A stretch of 64,000 bases of DNA from Eonycteris spelaea (GCA_003508835.1 PUFA01000143.1:4241501-4305500), one strand, 5' to 3'. Counted from the stretch's first letter, positions 37,156 through 49,712 are shown. The notes: generated by a model not told the origin, from the sequence alone. A program made the numbers and translations.

Positions 37156-38932
37156 AATATGTTTTCTTTAAAAAATTAATTTATTTATATTTCATTCTTT
37201 AATATCACTACATATTTGACCCCTTTTACCAATACCTTCCCTCTTCCCTCTCCTCCTACCCACTGGTCATCACTAGTCTATAGTCAATGTCCATGAGTCT
37301 TTGTTTATTTGCCCTATTCATTTGTTGCTTTTAGATTCATATCCTACATATAAGTGATATCATGTGGTTTTCAACATTTTCTGTATGGCTTATTTCACTT
37401 AGCATGATTATCTTGAGGTCTATCCATGTTGTTGCAAATGGCAGTATTTCATCTCTTCTTATGGCTGAGTAATATTCCATTGTATATATGTACCATAGCT
37501 TCTTTAGCCAAACATCTATCGTAGGACACTTCAGTTGCTTCCATGTCATGGCCGCTGTGAATAATGTTGCTATAAACATCAGTGTGCAAATATCTTTTTG
37601 GATTCCTGGATCATATGGTAAATCAATTCTTAGTTTCTTGAGAAACCTCCATACTGTTTTCCATAGTGGATATACCAGTTTGCACTCCCACCAGCAGTCT
37701 ATGAGGGTTCCTATTTCTCTGCACCCTCTCCACCATTTCTTATTACTTGTCCTGTTGATTATAGCTATTCTAACAGGTGTGAGATGGTATCTCATTGTAG
37801 TTGTGATTTGCATTTCCCTAATAGCTAGTGATGTTGAGAATTTTTTCACATGTTTGTTGGCCATTTGTAAGTCTTTTTGGTATAAGTGTCTGTTCAGGTC
37901 CTCTGCCCATTTTTTTGATTGGATCATTTGTTTTTTGTTTTTGTTTTTTTGCTGTTATTGAGTCCTATGAGTTCTTTGTATATTTTGGATATTAGGCCTT
38001 TATTGGAGGCATTGCTTGCAAATATATTTTCCCATTTGGATTGTTGTCTCTTTATCTTGTTGATGATTTCTTTAGTAGAGCAGAAGCTTTTTAGTATGAT
38101 GTAATCCCATTCATTTTTTTAGCTTTTACTTCCCTTGCCCTTGAGGTCAAATTAATAAAATCCTCTTTAAGTTCATGGTCCTTGAGTTTTATTCCTGTTT
38201 TCTTCTATGCATTTTATTATTTCAGGTTATATTCAGGTCCTTAATCCACTTTGAATTAATTTTGGTATGTAGTGATAGGCAACAGTCTAGCTTCACTCTT
38301 CTGCTGCTGGCTTTCCAGTTTTCCCAGCACCATTTATTGAATAGGCTTTCCTTTCTCCACTGTATGTTTTTGGCTTTTTTTGTCAAAAATTATTTGCCCA
38401 TATAAACATGGGTTTACTTCTGGACTCTCGATTCTGTTCCATTGATTATTGTTGTTTTATATAGTATAATTTAAAGTTGAGCCGAGTGATGCTTTCAGCC
38501 CCGTTCTTTTTTCTTAGGATGGCTTTGGCAATTTGGGTCTTTTGTGCTTCCATACAAATCTGATGATTTTTTTTTGTTACTATTTCTTTAAAAATTGTCA
38601 ATGGGATTTTGATGGGGAGTGAATTATATCTGTATAATGTGTTAGGTAATAAGGTCATTTTAACTATGTTGATTCTTCTACTCCAAGAACATGGAATATA
38701 TTTCCATTTCTTTGTATCTTCTTTGATTTCTTTTAATAGGCTCTTGTAGTTTTTATTATATAGATCCTTCACATGTTTCCTTAGATTTATTCCTAGGTAT
38801 TTTATTCTTTTTGTTGCTATTGCAAAAGGAATTATTTTTTCCCACTTCTTTTTCTGACACTTCATTATTAGAGTAAAGGAACACTGTGGATATTTGAACA
38901 TTGATTTTGTATCCAGAAACTTTGCTGTATTA

Positions 38933-39110
38933 GTTTACAGCCATGCCACCCTGAACGTGCCTGATCTTGGCTGCTAAGCAGGATCAGGCCTGATTAGTAC
39001 TTGGATGGGAGACCTAGGAATATCAGGTGCTATAGGTGTTAAAAAAATAAATAAATCAATGAAATAATGCAAAAATATGTAAGCTAGCAATCCGTTTCTT
39101 TTTTTAAAAT
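38933..39110 (+). mobile_element. 5S rRNA-derived SINE inside L1
   Basis: A 5S rRNA-like module spans 38933-39040. It has the 5S head ('ccatgccaccctgaacgtgcc'), the pol III internal promoter area ('gctaagcagg', 'tgattagtacttggatgggag') and the 5S end ('caggtgctatagg'). About ten bases are deleted in the first half. An A-rich stretch and a tail containing 'tgtaagctagcaatcc' follow. The flanking L1 resumes after 39111 with a second 'aaactttatt', matching 'aaactttgct' at 38917, an imperfect target duplication. Its tail resembles that of the element at 54625-54884, which argues for a SINE family such as the fruit-bat MEG-R group rather than a lone 5S pseudogene. Confidence 0.75.
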
Positions 39111-41411
39111 AAACTTTATTTACTTACTGTTTGTAAAAGAGTTTTTGTGGAGTTTAGGGTTTTCTACATAGATAATTATGTCATCCACAAATGACTTATT
39201 CATTTCCTATTTGGATGCCTTTTATATCTTTCTCTTCCCTGACTGCACTTGCTAAGACCTCCAATGTTATATTGAATAAAAGTGGAGATAGTGTTCCTGA
39301 TCTTACAGAAAAGATTTTTAGTTTTTCACCATTAAGTATGTTGGCTGAGAGTTTGTCTTATATGGCTTTTATAATGTTAAGGTATTTTCCTTCTATACCT
39401 ATTTTGTTAAGTGTTTTGATCATAAATAGATACTGTATCTTGATGAAGGCTTTTTCTGCATCTATTGATATGATCATATGATTCTTATTTTTAATTTGTT
39501 TATGTGGTGTATCACATTAATTGATTTGCATATGTCGAACCATCCCTGTTCCTCTGGGATGAGGCCACTTGATCATGATGTATAATCTTTTTAAAATGCT
39601 GCTGTATTTGGTTCACTAGTATTTTATTTAGGATTTTTGCATCTGTTGATGAGAGATATTGATCTGTAGTTTTCCTTTTTGTGTTATCTTTACCACATTT
39701 TGCTATCAGGATAATATTGGCCTCATAAAATAATTTGGGAAATATTGCCTCCTCTTGGATTTTTTGGCGGAGTTTGAAGAAATAGGTCTCAAAAATTTTT
39801 TTGAATGTTTGGCAGAATTCACTGGTGAAGCCATCTTTTTGTAGACTTTTTGGCAGGTTTTTGATGATTGTTTCAATTTCCATACTACTGATTGGTCTAT
39901 AGATTTTCCAGTTCTTGATTCAGTCTAAGAAGGTTGTATCTTTCTAAGTACTTATCTATTTCGTCTAGATTATTAAATTTGATGTTATACTTTTTTTCAT
40001 AGTGTTCTTGTGTGATCCTTTGTATTTCTGCGGTGTCTGTAGTAATTTCTCCACTTTTATCCCTTATTTTATTTGTGTCTTTTCTCTTTTTTCTTTAGTG
40101 AGTCTAGCCAGGGAATTGTCAATTTTATTTACCTTCTCAAGGAATCAGCCTTTGTTGCATTTGTTTTTCTATGGTATTTTTTTTGTTTGTTTTCAATTTT
40201 ATTTAATTCTGCTCTAATTTTGATTTTTTCTTTTTTTCCCACTGACTTTAGGCTTCATTTGTTTTTACTTTTCTAGTTTTTAAACATGAAGTAAAGTTCT
40301 TTATTTAGGCTCATCCTTGTTTTTGGAGATAGTCCTGTAATGATATGAACTTTTCTCTTATGACCACTTTTGCCGTGTCCCAAAAGTTTTGATGTGTTGT
40401 AATATCATTATCATTTTTTTTCTATGTATCTCTCGATCTCTTTTTATTTATTCTGACTCAGTTGTTCTTCAGTAGCATGTTGTTCAATCTCCATATATTT
40501 GTGGTTCTTCCTGATTTCTTTTGCAGTTGATCTCTAGTTTCAGAGCATTGATCAGAGAATATGGTTGGTATGATTTCAACCCTCTTAGATTGTTGAGGCT
40601 ATCTTTGTGTCTCAGTGGTCAATCAATCCTTGAGAATGTTCCATGTGCACTAAAGAATGTATAAGCAGCTGTTTTGGAATGGAAGGCTCTGTAAATGTCA
40701 ATTATGTCCAGTTATTCTAATGTATCACTTAAGAATGTGATTTCCTTATTGATTTCTATTTGGATGATCAGTCCATATCTGACAGTGGGGTATTTAGGTC
40801 CCTTACTATGCTAGTGTTTTGGTCTGCTTCTCCCTTTAGGTCTGTTAGTAATTTATTTACATATTTTGGGCACCTCGATTGGGAGCATAAATATTAATAA
40901 GTGTTATGTCTTCTTGGTGCATGATTCCCTTTATTATTTAAAATTCCCTTTAGTATCTTTCTTTACCTTTTTTATTTTGAAAATCTATTTCATCTGATCT
41001 TAGTACTGATTCCCACTTTTCTTTGAGTGCCACTTGCTTGAAATATCATTTTCCATCCTTTCACTTTGAGTCTATATTTGTCTTTGGAGCTGAGATGTGT
41101 CTCCTTGAGGCAGCGTATGTTTGGGTTTTGTTTTTTGATTCAATCTGCAACTCTGTGCCTTTTTATTGGTGAGTTCAGTCCATTTACATTTAGTGTGATT
41201 TTGAATTATGAGTTTTCTTATAGCCATTTTGTCTTTTGCTTTCTGGTAGCTCGGTGTTTCCATTGCTTCCTTGTTCTTTGTGTCTGTTTTTTTTTTTTTT
41301 TTTTGTATTTTGGTTGGGTTTTATGGGTTTTCTCTCTAGTCCTTCTTGTTTTATGTTATATACGTAGCTCTGAATCTTTGGTGTGTAGTTACCATTACAA
41401 ATATGTAAAGA

Positions 41412-41482
41412 ATAGTGTGTGTGTGTATGCAGTATATAGATGTAGTATTATATGTGTATGTGTGTGTTATATATATGTATAT

Positions 41483-41515
<33 letters not shown>

Positions 41516-41529
41516 ATATATATATATGC
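41412..41529. repeat. TG/TA microsatellite in L1 inter-ORF region
   Basis: A compound run of TG, TATG and TA units of about 118 bases. It sits at the place that corresponds to the (TG)n at 13888 in the plus-strand L1. Confidence 0.85.
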
Positions 41530-42691
41530 AGTCATCCACTTTCTTCTGCACATGTCTTATCTCCATTCCCCTTTGTGAATTTGGATCATTGAATCCTCCT
41601 GTTTTTAGTCATTGTTGTTTCAGTTTGCCTATGTATGCTGAACATTCATTTCTATCTTGCCATAGCAAATCTCTTCTTATTTTTTAAGCTTATAATGCCC
41701 TGTTCCTATTAAGGGCTGCAATCCTCTGCTATTTGCCTGATAGTCACCTTACTCCTAATTATGTATTTTTTGTCATTTTTGTTTTAGGTGAGCTGACCCT
41801 TTCAGTATTTCCTATAATGCAGGCCTCATAGTGAAGAATTCCCTCAATTGTGTATGTCTGGAAAAGTCTTTATTTCTTCTTCATATCTAAAGGATTGCTT
41901 AGCTGGATACATTATTCTTGGCTGGTAGTTCCTTTCATTTAATATTTGGAATATTTTGATTCCACTCCTTTCTGACTGGTAAGGTTTGTTACTGAGAAGT
42001 CCGTTGATAATCTAATGGAGTTTCCTTTATAAGTTACATCTTTTTTTTGGCTGCCCTGGTATTCTGTCTTCGTTATGGATTTTTGATAATTTTAGACAAT
42101 GTGTCTTGGTGAAGGCGTTTTTGGGTTGAGCTAATTGGGTGTCTGTTGACTTCTTGAATTCCAAGCTCTAGCTCATTCCTTTGTTTTGGAAATTCTTGAC
42201 AACTACTTGTCTGAAAATGCTTTCTAATGCCTGCTCCTTCCTCCCTTTGATAATGGTTACTATTCTTATGTTTCCTTTCCTGATGGTATCAGCTAGTTTT
42301 TCTATTTCTCTTTCATTTTTTCATCCTTCAATTTCTCTCTTCTTCCTTCTTATTTATTTCTAAATTTCTGTCTTTGATGTCACTGATCCTTTTCCTCTAT
42401 TTGGTTAACTCTATTTCCCAAGATTGTGATTTGATTTTTCATCTCTTTTGTTGTGTTTTCATCTCCAGAAATTCTATTTTGTTTATTTTGAGGGGTTCTA
42501 TCTCCTTGCTAAATAACTCATTCTGCTCATCTAGTTTTGTTTTTCAATTCTGAAATTTTTTGATATGATTCGATTTGGATCTCATTACATTTTTCAGAAG
42601 TATCATCCTGTATTCTCTATCATTCATGCAATATATTTCTATGTCTGTAAGCTTCTTTTCTGGAGATTTTTTTCTTTCTTTTTGAGATGCC

Positions 42692-43060
42692 TTGTCACAT
42701 AGTTTTTCATGGTGTTTAATGGACTATTTTTCTGCCTGGGCATTAATGCAATGTATTCTGCTTTTTTTTTTTTTTTTCCAGAAAGAAGATTTATTATATA
42801 AAGGTCTCACTTTAGGCTATTGCAGAGAAGGCATTTTCCTTTGGTTTCTAGTAGTGGCATCTAAGCCTCTTGGATCCTGCTTATATAAATTCTTAATAAT
42901 ACTTTTTTCCCCCCTAATAGATATTCAATCATGCTTGCTGCCCTCAGTCTTAGTCCCTGTTAGTGTTAGCTTAGTTTGTAGCATTACTCAGATTCCCATG
43001 TGGTTCCGTGGTGTTCGGTTTTGGAGGATATGGGGAGAGGGTTTCCTCTGCAATGGGTGA
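42692..43060 (+). other. 122-codon antisense ORF over L1 ORF1 leader and 5'UTR
   Basis: An open frame antisense to the L1 at 37156-43470. Its C-terminal part (ITQIPMWFRGVRFWRIWGEG) resembles the antisense peptide from the plus-strand L1 (FTQIPLGSMVLEGLGKRPSG), so the same antisense frame is partly kept in two copies. Translation is not shown. Confidence 0.3.
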
Positions 43061-43474
43061 TGGGGGCTATTGTCCAGCTTTGAGTTTTTGCAATCATAGC
43101 TGGTAATAACAAGCTGTTGTTTCTCTGCTATTCCCACTTCTCTGCCATCCCCACTTCTCTGCTTTCTGCCCCAATGCCTGGACACTGCTACCAGCTCTCC
43201 CAGGCAGGACTGTTGATGGAACTCACCACACCTTCTCCCCTCTCCCCCTTCTCCTACAGGGAGCTATAGCTGTGAGAGGCAGCTTCTTTGTTTCTTCCAG
43301 TATCCTGGCCTACTCCTGGAGCTCTGACCTGTGGTAGCTCTTGTGAGCAGATCTCACTCTAAGACGTCTGGCGTGCAGTTTGGTTGTTTTTGTTGAATTT
43401 TAGATATTCAGCTTATTGTTGTTTCAAAGGGAGAGATCTGGGGATATCTCTCACTCTGCCATGTTTCTGACTAA

Positions 43475-46400
43475 AAGTATATTTTTCAAAAGACAGAAAA
43501 TACATCTTTCCTTTAAAACAAAAATGATGCTCACTGCAGGTTCTTATCATGCTCTAAAAATAATTCGTGTATTGAATGAATTTGCTTAATTTTGAAAAAA
43601 AATAAAAAACAGTATTTTGGGTTCCTCACCTCAATTCCTTAATCAGGTCTCCAGCATGTGGATTTTAGTTTCCCAGGCTAATGTACTTTTCTTGTGGCAG
43701 ATGCATGTGGACTGATGTTTCCTTATCTTAAGTCAAGTGTTTGGAACTGCTTGTCTATATGGACCATTTATCAGAGCTGCTCTGCCAGGCAATTCTAAAG
43801 TGAAATCCATGACTTAAGGGCCTTGTCCCTCCAGAATTGAATAAGAGCAAGTGAGCAATTTTGGCTTCTGAAATCACAGTGGTAGCTTTCCTGCTAAACC
43901 TGGAGGAGAGGCTGAGAGGCCTATAGTCTGCTTTCTGGTGCCTGGTGAAGTGATAGGCAGGAAGGAGCAGGAACTATCAAAGGACACTAGTCAGAACTCC
44001 ACTGCTACTTAGAACCTCTCTTTGACATAGAGTTTTACAAGTCTGCATTTTTATCAAGTGCAGGCTAACAGCTTCCTTCCCTCTGTGAGTGGTCTGCCTT
44101 CCTTATTTGCCAGGTTTTTCTCACACTTTCAAATCCACTTTAAGTGACTCTCTGTAGACTAGAGCTCAGAGCTAGACTGATCAATTCCTGTGGCTAAATC
44201 TGGGCTACAAACCCCTATACCATGGCAAGCTCCAGAAAGAGGACTAAATTACAAGCTTCCATTGTTCTCTGGAATCTTGGCCTGTGCTCCCTCCTTGACT
44301 CTCACCTCATGTCCCAAAAAGATACCTGAGTCACCCCCTGCAGTCTCAGAGGTTGTCCTATTGAAGCGAGGTCAGAAGGGCTGCCTGAAGCTGGCTGGTC
44401 TTTCAGTGAAAAGAAGATTCTTCCCAAATCCTGAAGAATCACCCTGGCTTAGCACTAGGAGGGAATGTAATAATCCAGAAATTATAATTTAGAGGGACAA
44501 TGGATAATGCTCTAGTGTTTCCCAAACTGAGATGAAGGATCAGGTTTATTCCCTCCAATTTTCAATGTATCACTGGCCTATACTTTTACAAATTACAATA
44601 AAATAAACTATTAAAAACAAAATAAAAAGACATACAAAGTATAACTTTAATCATTTATCTTTAGATTAAACAGAATAAAATTACTCTGTCAAATTGCTAT
44701 AATGATTATAAATGTTTACTCCCAATTTCTACACTTATCTTGCTACAGACCAAACAGCTAGAGGATGGCCTCATTTTTCATACCACTTTTGAACAGTTCA
44801 TTAACTCCTGGAGAGAGAGAGAGAGAGGGAGGGAGGGAATGTATGTGTGTGACTGCATAAGCATGTTTGTACATGTGAGTGGGTATATGTATATATGCGT
44901 GTGAATGTATGTGTGAGTGAGTGTGACATAGGGGGAGGAAAGGGACTTACGCCAAGACAATGAGAAGCCTATATAAGGTCTCAGAGGTGACTCTACCTAT
45001 GCACAAGCTCTATTTAATTTGTGCCTGGGAGTGAGCGCACCCACACTCAAGACAGGTGCACAAAAAAGAGGACAAGGAAGAGACTTTTCATCAGAATAGA
45101 CTAGATGGGCAGTGCTAGGTGGACAGGCCTGTTGGCGGCTGCTCTACCCATACGTAGAGCATAGCCTTTTGTCTATTGTTTGATTCAGTGTGGACTTGCT
45201 GTATGTAGGCACAGACCAGGTGTCTGCTCCTCTTACCCTGTCTAGCCCTCCTTGCCCCATGAAAGACATGTGGTTGTCATCCCTAGTTTATACTGTGGCT
45301 TGAAATCCTAGAAGCTTACAAAAATGGCAGGCTAGCAGCCAAATCCACAACTTACGTCCTCAACTCCAGGTGTTCATTTGCTGTGGCTTTCAGGAATGTC
45401 CTTTCCTTTGAGATTGTTATTATTGTTGTTGACTCTTATTAGAAAAGAAATTGACTGAAAGAGAACTATTCCATGCCCACCTTCAAGAGGCATTGGCTTT
45501 CAATTGGCCTGGTTAGTTGGAACTGACCAGGAGCCTGTGATCAGAAGTATATAACATAGTATAATATATTATATATATTATTTTAGATAAATGTTTTATT
45601 TCTACTTAGTATTATCTAGTATCTCCTTTTTTTTTGTGAGAATTGGAAGTAGGAGGGGAGCATAAAGGTACTTTTAGTGTTCTATAGAAATGTATCCATT
45701 TTCTATTTAAAAAAGGTTAAAAATATTATCTGAAATTTTTTACTTGGGTCTAGTTGTAATTAAGGTATTCCTTCTTTTCCATATAGTCAGTCTTTCTTCA
45801 TAAGACTTCTGGGGCTTCAGAAGCACTTGGCCTGCTGGCCTGCCCATCTTCAGTGAAAGAGCCAGGGGTACCACCTCTCTTTACTGGGCTCTGCACTATC
45901 AGGGGCTCTGTACCATGGGGATCTCTGCACAATTTGGGGCATATTTGATTTATACAAGGTTGCATAGTCTTCTGTAAAGATAATGCTTTTCAAATAACAT
46001 TTTTTTTTGCCTTGTGCTTAAATGGCCCATGCCCTTTCTCAGGGCAATGACCTGGAGTGAGAGGAATGCTATGTTTCACAGTCTGAACAAATGTCCTCTG
46101 GAATCCCCTACCCCTAACTGTGCAAAATCCCCAGCCTGGGATTTTGGGTGGATGGTCCTGATAGAGGACATTTGAAATCTTCTTAGGAACTTTGCTTTCA
46201 CTGTGAGCTAACCATCAGGTGGACAAATAAATCCCGATCCCCAATAAAAATATCTGGGCTCTCTTTAGTGGAAGGTGAGATATTGCAGATTATATTGCCT
46301 GCATTAGAGTACAGTATCAGGATTGGCCTTTCTAGATTGGTCTGGTTCTGTGATACCCAGTCAATTTCCAGTCCCCTACTTTTCTAGAATGGCATTTTGG

Positions 46401-46730
46401 CATCTGGAACTCCTCACTGAAGGATATATACCTGTTAGACATTACCAAGATTTTAATCTGTTGAATAATTTGTTCTCTGTAACCGTGGCTAATCTTGATT
46501 GAGAAATGATCAAGTCTGATCTTCTTACTAAGAAAACACAAATTTTCAACCTTTGAATGGGAAAATGTTTTGTGCTAATAGATTTTTTTGGCCACCACAG
46601 CCCTCCATGCTGCTCATCTATATTTGATAGTGCAAAACAGTAGTCTTGGGATTATTTCTGAGGTTCCATAGCATAGGCACAAATGTCTATGTTGTTAAAT
46701 AATTGGTTTTTCTGGTCACAAAGAAGGAGT
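43475..46730. other. Non-repetitive intergenic DNA
   Basis: About 3.3 kb to the right of the L1. No gene recognised. It contains a short GA/GGGA repeat and a TATG-rich stretch (44810-44930). Confidence 0.3.
44810..44838. repeat. (GA)n / (GGGA)n microsatellite
   Basis: A GA run followed by GGGA units, then TG/TATG-rich DNA to about 44930. Confidence 0.85.
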
Positions 46731-46734
46731 CATG

Positions 46735-46900
46735 GTGATATAGTGGAAAGTACCCAGAAGACTTTGGCTCATGTCTTTGCTCTGACATTTCAATAGCTCT
46801 GTGACAGAGAATAAACTGCTTTAGGTACATTCCCTCTTTTGTAAAACAAGGTGCTTAAGGTATCTTCTGAGTTCACTTCCAGCTACAAGTCTCTAAATTT
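46735..46900 (+). repeat. MIR SINE
   Basis: A plus-strand MIR with its tRNA-like head: 'atggtgatatagtggaaagt', 'gactttggctcatgtctttgctctgacat', 'agctctgtgacagagaataaac' and 'ctcttttgtaaaacaagg'. Confidence 0.75.
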
Positions 46901-47029
46901 GATTGAGCACCTTATTCTGAAATCTTTTTGCTCAATGTGATCTGCATAAAAGAAATAATTTGTTAAACATTCTTTCCATGCTATCATCAAGTGGGGTAAT
47001 TTTCTGGAATCAAGATAATACATTAGACT

Positions 47030-47165
47030 GAAAATTAGAGGTGTGAATTGGTTCCTTGGCACTGTCTAGAATTGGCCAAGGGCTCTGGATCTTTTAACCA
47101 ACCAAACATCTATTTCTTCATCTTGAAATAATGGTATGGATAAGATAGGCCTCTGAGGCCTACAC
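47030..47165 (+). repeat. MIR SINE
   Basis: A second, more decayed MIR in the same direction, with 'agactgaaaattagaggtgtgaattgg', 'ttggccaagggctctgg' and 'atttcttcatcttgaaataatgg'. It lies about 130 bases after the MIR at 46735-46900. Confidence 0.6.
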
Positions 47166-47770
47166 TGGTACCAAACATTTCAATTTCACAACACCTTTGC
47201 AAAATATAATCTCACTGATTCTCTTTCTCTTCTTACTTTATTATGCCCCATTGCATCATTTCTAAAAGATGGAGGTTCATTCTGCAAATTCCTTCACCAG
47301 GAGTTTAAAACTCTTTCCATAGCCTGATAGCTACAGTGGGCAGAGAGTTCAGAGGATAGGTGCAGGTGATGAAAATAATAGGTTATGACCATGGCTCTGT
47401 AGCAGATAAAATCTTTATTTAAAGTTTGGCCCTATGCAAACTGTGAAGAAAGTGATGTCCTTGGGGTTTCATCTTCCTTTTCCTGTGCCTAGCACTCTCT
47501 AGACATTCTCTCATTTCTCAATTAACATTTACCTGCTTAATATACCTTTTCTATGATAAATCTGCTTTTCTAGGAAGTGACTTGATAAATTAATTCATAT
47601 TAAGTTAAAATAATTTTATCATTTTTTGCTTTTTGCAGATAAAGGCATGCAAATCATCTAAATTCATTTCCAAGATAATAATATCACTATTTTTTAAAAG
47701 AACTTTCTTTTCTTCAGGACTCAGTGCTGGGTTGCAGAGATGAGTAAGACTACTGCTATATGGTGTTTTG

Positions 47771-47886
47771 TTTTGCTCTGTTGATGTTGCTAACTCTGTA
47801 AGATGTTATCTCTAACATTCATAGCATCACCATAATACACCTTCATTTTTAAGCTCCAGAGCATTCAAATGTGTCCTATTTCCTGG
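47771..47886 (+). repeat. Local direct duplication, copy 1
   Basis: This block is repeated at 48128-48259 with scattered substitutions. Shared landmarks include 'gatgttgctaac', 'agatgttatctct' and 'ttcatttttaagctccagag'. I do not recognise the unit as a known repeat. Confidence 0.8.
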
Positions 47887-48127
47887 AGAGCATGCCCAGT
47901 AGATTTGATTTTCAAAGATCTTATCAAGTCATATGCTAAGTGAGCAGAGCCTCTTATCTTCCTTCAAAAGAAGCTTAAAAATAAGAATGTTTCAGTGCAA
48001 AATGGGAGACTATATATTCTCATGGCTTCACCAACCGTTTGAACCTCTGAAATAGATTTGTTTAAATGTTCACTCTTTTACTATGGCTAGGGAAAAAAAC
48101 TGAAGGCGAATATGAAATCAGTTTTTT

Positions 48128-48259
48128 TTTTTGCTCTATTGATGTTGCTAACCTTATAAGATGTTATCTCTGACATATTCACAACATCATCATGACACAC
48201 ATGAGGTATGTTCTTCATTTTTAAGCTCCAGAGTATTCAAATGTATCATATTCACTGGA
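48128..48259 (+). repeat. Local direct duplication, copy 2
   Basis: Second copy of 47771-47886, about 357 bases downstream. It carries about a dozen extra bases before 'cttcatttttaagctcc'. Divergence suggests an old event. Confidence 0.8.
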
Positions 48260-48949
48260 TTAAATATGTTCCTTTTAGGTAGGTATCTTTGAACATAGAA
48301 TTGTTTCCACTTGTCTTTTTTTTGTGGCAACAAAAGCTTTTCTTTGTGCCTTTCAGCTTAGTACAGCTTAGATTTCGTTTAGCCTGAAACATAAGAGAGC
48401 TAGTTTCCTTCTTTTCTTGTGCCATTGTCATCTCATTAATAGTCAAAAATTCCCTTTTTGGCTTCTTTTTCTTTATTTTATTACAGTTTACATGCTCCAT
48501 CCATCTATATCCATCTATATGTAGGTTCTAGAAATCCCAATAGACATATGATGATCTTTATCCTTCTTTGTCCTTTAGCCATCATGTCCTAGATAAGGAG
48601 GGTTTTATGGCATGATCTGTTCAAAAAAGATGCTCATAGGCAAAGAAACATCATAAAACTTAAAAATGGAGTTGGTTATTATTTTTAGGGAGGTTTTGTT
48701 GAGGCCTCATCATGTTGGTTATGATAACTCATTGTGAAAAATGCCTAGCCCTATGCCTTGAATATTGGATTCTTAATACATACTTGATTAGTTGATGGAT
48801 ACATACTCTCAAAAAGTTTATGTACTAAAAGTCTGCATAATGAAATGATAAATGTGAGTAGATTTTAGATTCAAGGTAAAATGGCTCAGTGGACACCCGT
48901 TGTGCATTTAACTTTAGAAATATAATACCATGTTGTCATTTCTTTTTAG

Positions 48950-49003
48950 GGCTTGGTACAGAAAAGAACTCCTCTTATAAATGACAGAATACTGTTACTA
49001 CAG
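48950..49003 (+). other. Exon-like 54-nt segment
   Basis: A pyrimidine-rich acceptor ('tgttgtcatttctttttag') is followed by 54 bases and a consensus donor (CAG then GTAGGT at 49004). The length is a multiple of three. Only one of three frames is open, reading GLVQKRTPLINDRILLLQ; the other two have stops. I do not recognise the peptide. This could be a small internal exon of a gene spanning the window or chance. Confidence 0.25.
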
Positions 49004-49578
49004 GTAGGTTTTTGATAAAATAGGACTTCTGATTTTCTTTCTGCTCCAAGTACGCTGTTTTCTGGGAAGAAAGATCCCATGTTCCAGAAATTTGATATCA
49101 TTGTGATTTCTCTATATGCTCAGAAATGCTCTGCGGCCATAAATTACCGAGGACAATTTCAAACTCTGGAAAGGAGGTATTATGTCTCTTATAAATAAAG
49201 AGTAATTTCCAGAGGTAATTATTTTCTCTGTCAAACAAAGTAATAAAAGGGTCCTCTAACTCTTTTATCATGACCGAATGTAACTAGCTCACCCACTTCC
49301 TTGCTCCTATTTCCTGCATTGCTACAGAGAAGGTCTGTATATCTTGGTATAACATCCTTTTGAAAGTGTAACAAAAAGTTCTTGATCTCTCCCCAGGAGG
49401 AGAGTAGAAAGAAAGTAGAGCTGACACAATAGTTTGGTGACTAAATAGGGGTCTAATTTATGGAATTGGGACTGCTTTTTCTGCACAACGTATCTACAGG
49501 AATATTGATGATTGGGTGTTACTTGCTATTGATCTTGGTAGATATTTTACAACTTGAGGTTTTAATAATCTCAAGAAT

Positions 49579-49712
49579 CTTCGTATGAGAGATGAACACA
49601 CACACACACCACACACACACACACTATCCTACTGTTAAAGTGTACAACTGAAACTTATTGGATTTCGTTAACCAATGTTACCATAAAAAAATCAATCAAT
49701 TATTAATTAAAA
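49579..49712 (+). mobile_element. Very short L1 3'-end insertion
   Basis: Only the last bases of an L1 3'UTR are present ('aaagtgtacaactgaaactta', 'taaccaatgttacc'), ending in an A-rich tail and preceded by a CA repeat. It is flanked by a 15-base duplication (49564-49578 and 49713-49727, one mismatch), so the insertion is complete and strongly 5'-truncated. Confidence 0.75.
49596..49624. repeat. (CA)n microsatellite
   Basis: An interrupted CA run at the 5' edge of the short L1 3'-end insertion. Confidence 0.9.

Larger units (their letters stand above)
37156..43470 (-). mobile_element. Near full-length L1 on the minus strand, interrupted by a 5S-derived SINE
   Basis: The element runs from a shortened 3'UTR (37156-37336) through ORF2 and ORF1 to a 5'UTR ending near 43470 (minus-strand start 'agtcagaaacatggcagagt'). 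The ORF2 C-terminal domain is open for 196 codons (37337-37927), with [21 protein letters not shown], a CWWECKL zinc-knuckle remnant and [12 protein letters not shown]. The RT region has FVDD in place of FADD at 39180-39191, which would kill catalysis. ORF1 and its upstream leader lie near 41780-42780. It is the inverted partner of the L1 at 11758-18048. Confidence 0.9.

Noticed and set aside
37488..37961. 157-codon plus-strand ORF, hydrophobic, resembling a membrane protein
   Set aside because: It is the complement of the L1 ORF2 C-terminal domain at 37337-37927. Antisense of an A-rich coding strand gives Phe/Leu/Ser-rich peptides that look like membrane segments.
38933..39040. Functional 5S rRNA gene
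   Set aside because: About ten bases of the first half and several of the last are missing, and it lies inside an L1 with an A-rich tail. It is a retroposon.
41066..41578. 170-codon plus-strand ORF with apparent transmembrane segments
   Set aside because: It is antisense to the L1 at 37156-43470 and its end is made of the TG/TA microsatellite (Ile-Tyr repeats).
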